Origin: an uncultured bacterium
GTDB lineage: Bacteria; Planctomycetota; Phycisphaerae; Phycisphaerales; SM1A02
Reading direction: 5' to 3'
Length of the DNA: 41,142 bases
Assembly (NCBI GenBank): GCA_903927725.1
Contig: CAIYOC010000143.1
Coordinates: 1 to 41,142 of the forward strand
Under the pieces are notes generated by a model, which did no database searches, was not told the DNA's origin, and saw nothing but the letters and a program-made list of their open reading frames with translations. The stretch's first letter is position 1. Each line of letters opens with the position of its first letter. The position numbers and the translations under genes are program-made. Of this stretch, positions 39,540 through 41,142 are shown piece by piece.

Positions 39540-41142
39540 TCATCCGACCGGCGCACCGCACGCCACCGTCCCGGCCGCAACCACCCCACCCTTCATGAGC
39601 ACGCTGCCGGGCTCGAGCCGCGCGCCTGCCTCAATCACCGAACCATAGAACGTCACGGCGTTCTCGCCGGCACTCGCGTCGCACTCGATCCGCACGCGGT
39701 CGATCTTGAGCACGCGATCCTCGAAGGTGTGCGCCTGCGGGTGGCAGGCGACCGCCGACCGGTCACCGTACGAGAGCATGTCGGGGTCCACGATCTGCGT
39801 CGCTCCGGGCCCGAGCATCACGTCACGACCGATGCGCGTGCCCGCAGCACGAAGGCACCACGCCAGGATCGGCGTGCCCTCGACGCGGGCGAGCGCCACG
39901 CGCGCACTGAACCACCACAGCACATAGAGGTAGTCCCAACGGCTGCACCAGCAGCTCCATAGCCCGTGCTGTCCGGGCTGCACGCGGCCGAGCAGGATCC
40001 ACTTGGCCGCGATGCCGAAGGCGACGAGCGACGTCCACGCGGCGAGCGACGCCAGCGTGCCCCACAGGGCCATCGTGGCCAGGTCCCCCGAACCTTGCGC
40101 TGCGACCTCGAGCCAGACCGCGCCGCCGACGACCGCCGGCACCACAGCCAGGCATCGTGCAGACTCCCATGACCAACGGTTGATGCGCTGCAGCGCGCCC
40201 GGCTCGTGCGTCAAGCTTCGATCGACCGACACGACCTCCCGACGCGGCAGGCGCATGGGAGGCACGCCGAACCAGCCATCACCGACCTGCGAAGCGCGCG
40301 GCGCCACGGTTGATACGCCGATGAACAGCCGATCGGGATAGGCATGGCCCGCTGGTACCACCGCGTGGTTGCCCACGAAGGTCTCGTCGCCCAAGCTCGT
40401 GCGGGAAACCATCACCACGCCGCGCGACCACTCAGGGCTCGCGAAGTAGATCCCATCGGCGAAGAAGCACCCCGACCCGATCGAGACAGATTCGGGCAGG
40501 CAATCGATGATCGAACTCACTTCGGTGTCGCGCCCGATCCGCATGCCGGCCAGCCGGAGCCACATCGGCCAGAACAACGTGCCGCTGATCCAGCGTCCCG
40601 CCGATTCGACCATGCCGGTGCGCCACCAGATCCGCAGCGCCGTCGCGCCGTACATGCCGTAGGCCCCGGGCTTGATCACGCCGCTGCAGCGCAGCGCCAG
40701 CGCAGCCGCGAGCAGCCAGAGCGGCACGGCCAGGACCGCTGCCCCGCAGGCCGCGCCAAGCAGCGACCATGATCCGATCGGGGACCGAAGCCACGTGGCC
40801 AGCGCGCCGTCGAGCGCGCGATCCATGACGAAGCACGAGAGCGCGGCGATTGCACCGGTCGCAACAAATCCCATCACGCGTGCGGCCAGCGAGGTCACTG
40901 CGTGCCCCAACGGCCCAAGATCGTCGCGAGCCTCGGGCCGGCTCTCGGCCGCAGGACCGATCAGGCCGCCGGGCACGCCGTTCCACAACGCACCGGCCGG
41001 CACGCTCGCACCGGCGCGCACGGTGGTCAGCGGGGCAAGCACGGCGCCAGCTCCGATCGACGCTCCCGGCTCGACGGTGGCGCGCACGCCAACCGTCGCG
41101 CCCACCCCGATGGAGACTCGATCGTGCTCGACCCCCCCGCGG
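39540..41142 (-). CDS. Multi-domain hexapeptide-repeat (LbH) membrane protein, N-terminus off window
   Basis: The last 534 codons are visible; the frame stays open to the end of the window, so the true start lies beyond it. Two left-handed beta-helix segments of hexapeptide repeats (GVGATVGVRATVEPGASIGAG near the visible start; IGSGCFFADGIYFAS and VGNHAVVPAGHAYPD in the middle) and a third near the C-terminus (IGRDVMLGPGATQI, AGARLEPGSVLMKGG) are separated by several transmembrane helices (for example SLLGAACGAAVLAVPLWLLA and ALWGTLASLAAWTSLVAFGI). This arrangement matches the C-terminal part of Pls/PosA-type proteins, where an adenylation and carrier domain precede it; whether those exist here is unknown. 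It is convergent with the peptidase gene, with a terminator between them. Confidence 0.82.
   Translation of the reverse strand, partial: RGGVEHDRVSIGVGATVGVRATVEPGASIGAGAVLAPLTTVRAGASVPAGALWNGVPGGLIGPAAESRPEARDDLGPLGHAVTSLAARVMGFVATGAIAALSCFVMDRALDGALATWLRSPIGSWSLLGAACGAAVLAVPLWLLAAALALRCSGVIKPGAYGMYGATALRIWWRTGMVESAGRWISGTLFWPMWLRLAGMRIGRDTEVSSIIDCLPESVSIGSGCFFADGIYFASPEWSRGVVMVSRTSLGDETFVGNHAVVPAGHAYPDRLFIGVSTVAPRASQVGDGWFGVPPMRLPRREVVSVDRSLTHEPGALQRINRWSWESARCLAVVPAVVGGAVWLEVAAQGSGDLATMALWGTLASLAAWTSLVAFGIAAKWILLGRVQPGQHGLWSCWCSRWDYLYVLWWFSARVALARVEGTPILAWCLRAAGTRIGRDVMLGPGATQIVDPDMLSYGDRSAVACHPQAHTFEDRVLKIDRVRIECDASAGENAVTFYGSVIEAGARLEPGSVLMKGGVVAAGTVACGAPVG

Overview
The window is about 41 kb of dense, GC-rich bacterial chromosome. 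I estimate the GC content at roughly two thirds by eye. It most likely comes from the Planctomycetota, class Phycisphaerae. The best evidence is two secreted proteins that end in the Cys-bounded, EF-hand-like 'dockerin' tail with DLGxLLGAWG repeats that is typical of that group. The gene mix agrees: exported Gfo/Idh/MocA oxidoreductases, DUF1573 proteins, an OprB-like porin and a PhoX-like protein. I see no rRNA, tRNA, CRISPR array, transposase or prophage gene. No gene-free stretch exceeds about 250 bases.

Layout. Positions 1-8895 hold housekeeping and envelope genes: a partial FIST-domain sensor, release factor 3 (prfC), an ATP-grasp ligase, the copper ATPase copA behind an acyltransferase-3 gene, a SET-domain protein, and a DUF1573/thioredoxin-like fusion. 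Positions 8986-13608 (minus strand) form a probable operon of a Tat-exported Gfo/Idh oxidoreductase, a serine hydrolase lipoprotein and the ABC-F protein Uup. Divergent from it, 13646-20575 is a sugar uptake and catabolism cluster. It encodes a substrate-binding protein, an RbsA-type ATPase, an RbsC-type permease, a second Gfo/Idh oxidoreductase, an L-fuconolactonase-type hydrolase and L-fuconate dehydratase. Together these point to non-phosphorylative L-fucose breakdown, with the first dehydrogenase possibly supplied by a Gfo/Idh protein.

Positions 20647-30796 hold an AbgT-type transporter with an OprB-like porin, a secreted protein of unknown function, a DEAD-box RNA helicase with a long leader, a zinc-ribbon membrane protein, and a di-heme oxidoreductase/imelysin pair. 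Positions 30910-41142 hold an HtrA-like protein that has lost its whole catalytic triad, a PhoX-like dockerin protein, a methyltransferase, RutE, an isoprenylcysteine methyltransferase-like protein, CutC, a large trypsin-like peptidase with a dockerin tail, and a truncated hexapeptide-repeat membrane protein.

The most striking signal is in how genes start. At twelve starts a TANNNT hexamer lies exactly 6 or 7 nt before the start codon and no Shine-Dalgarno sequence is present. That is the geometry expected if transcription begins on the start codon, giving leaderless mRNA. Other genes (for example abgT, the FIST gene, cutC, the PhoX-like gene and the 23654 gene) instead have clear Shine-Dalgarno sequences and lack the hexamer at that distance. 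Two modes of translation initiation therefore seem to coexist and exclude each other gene by gene.
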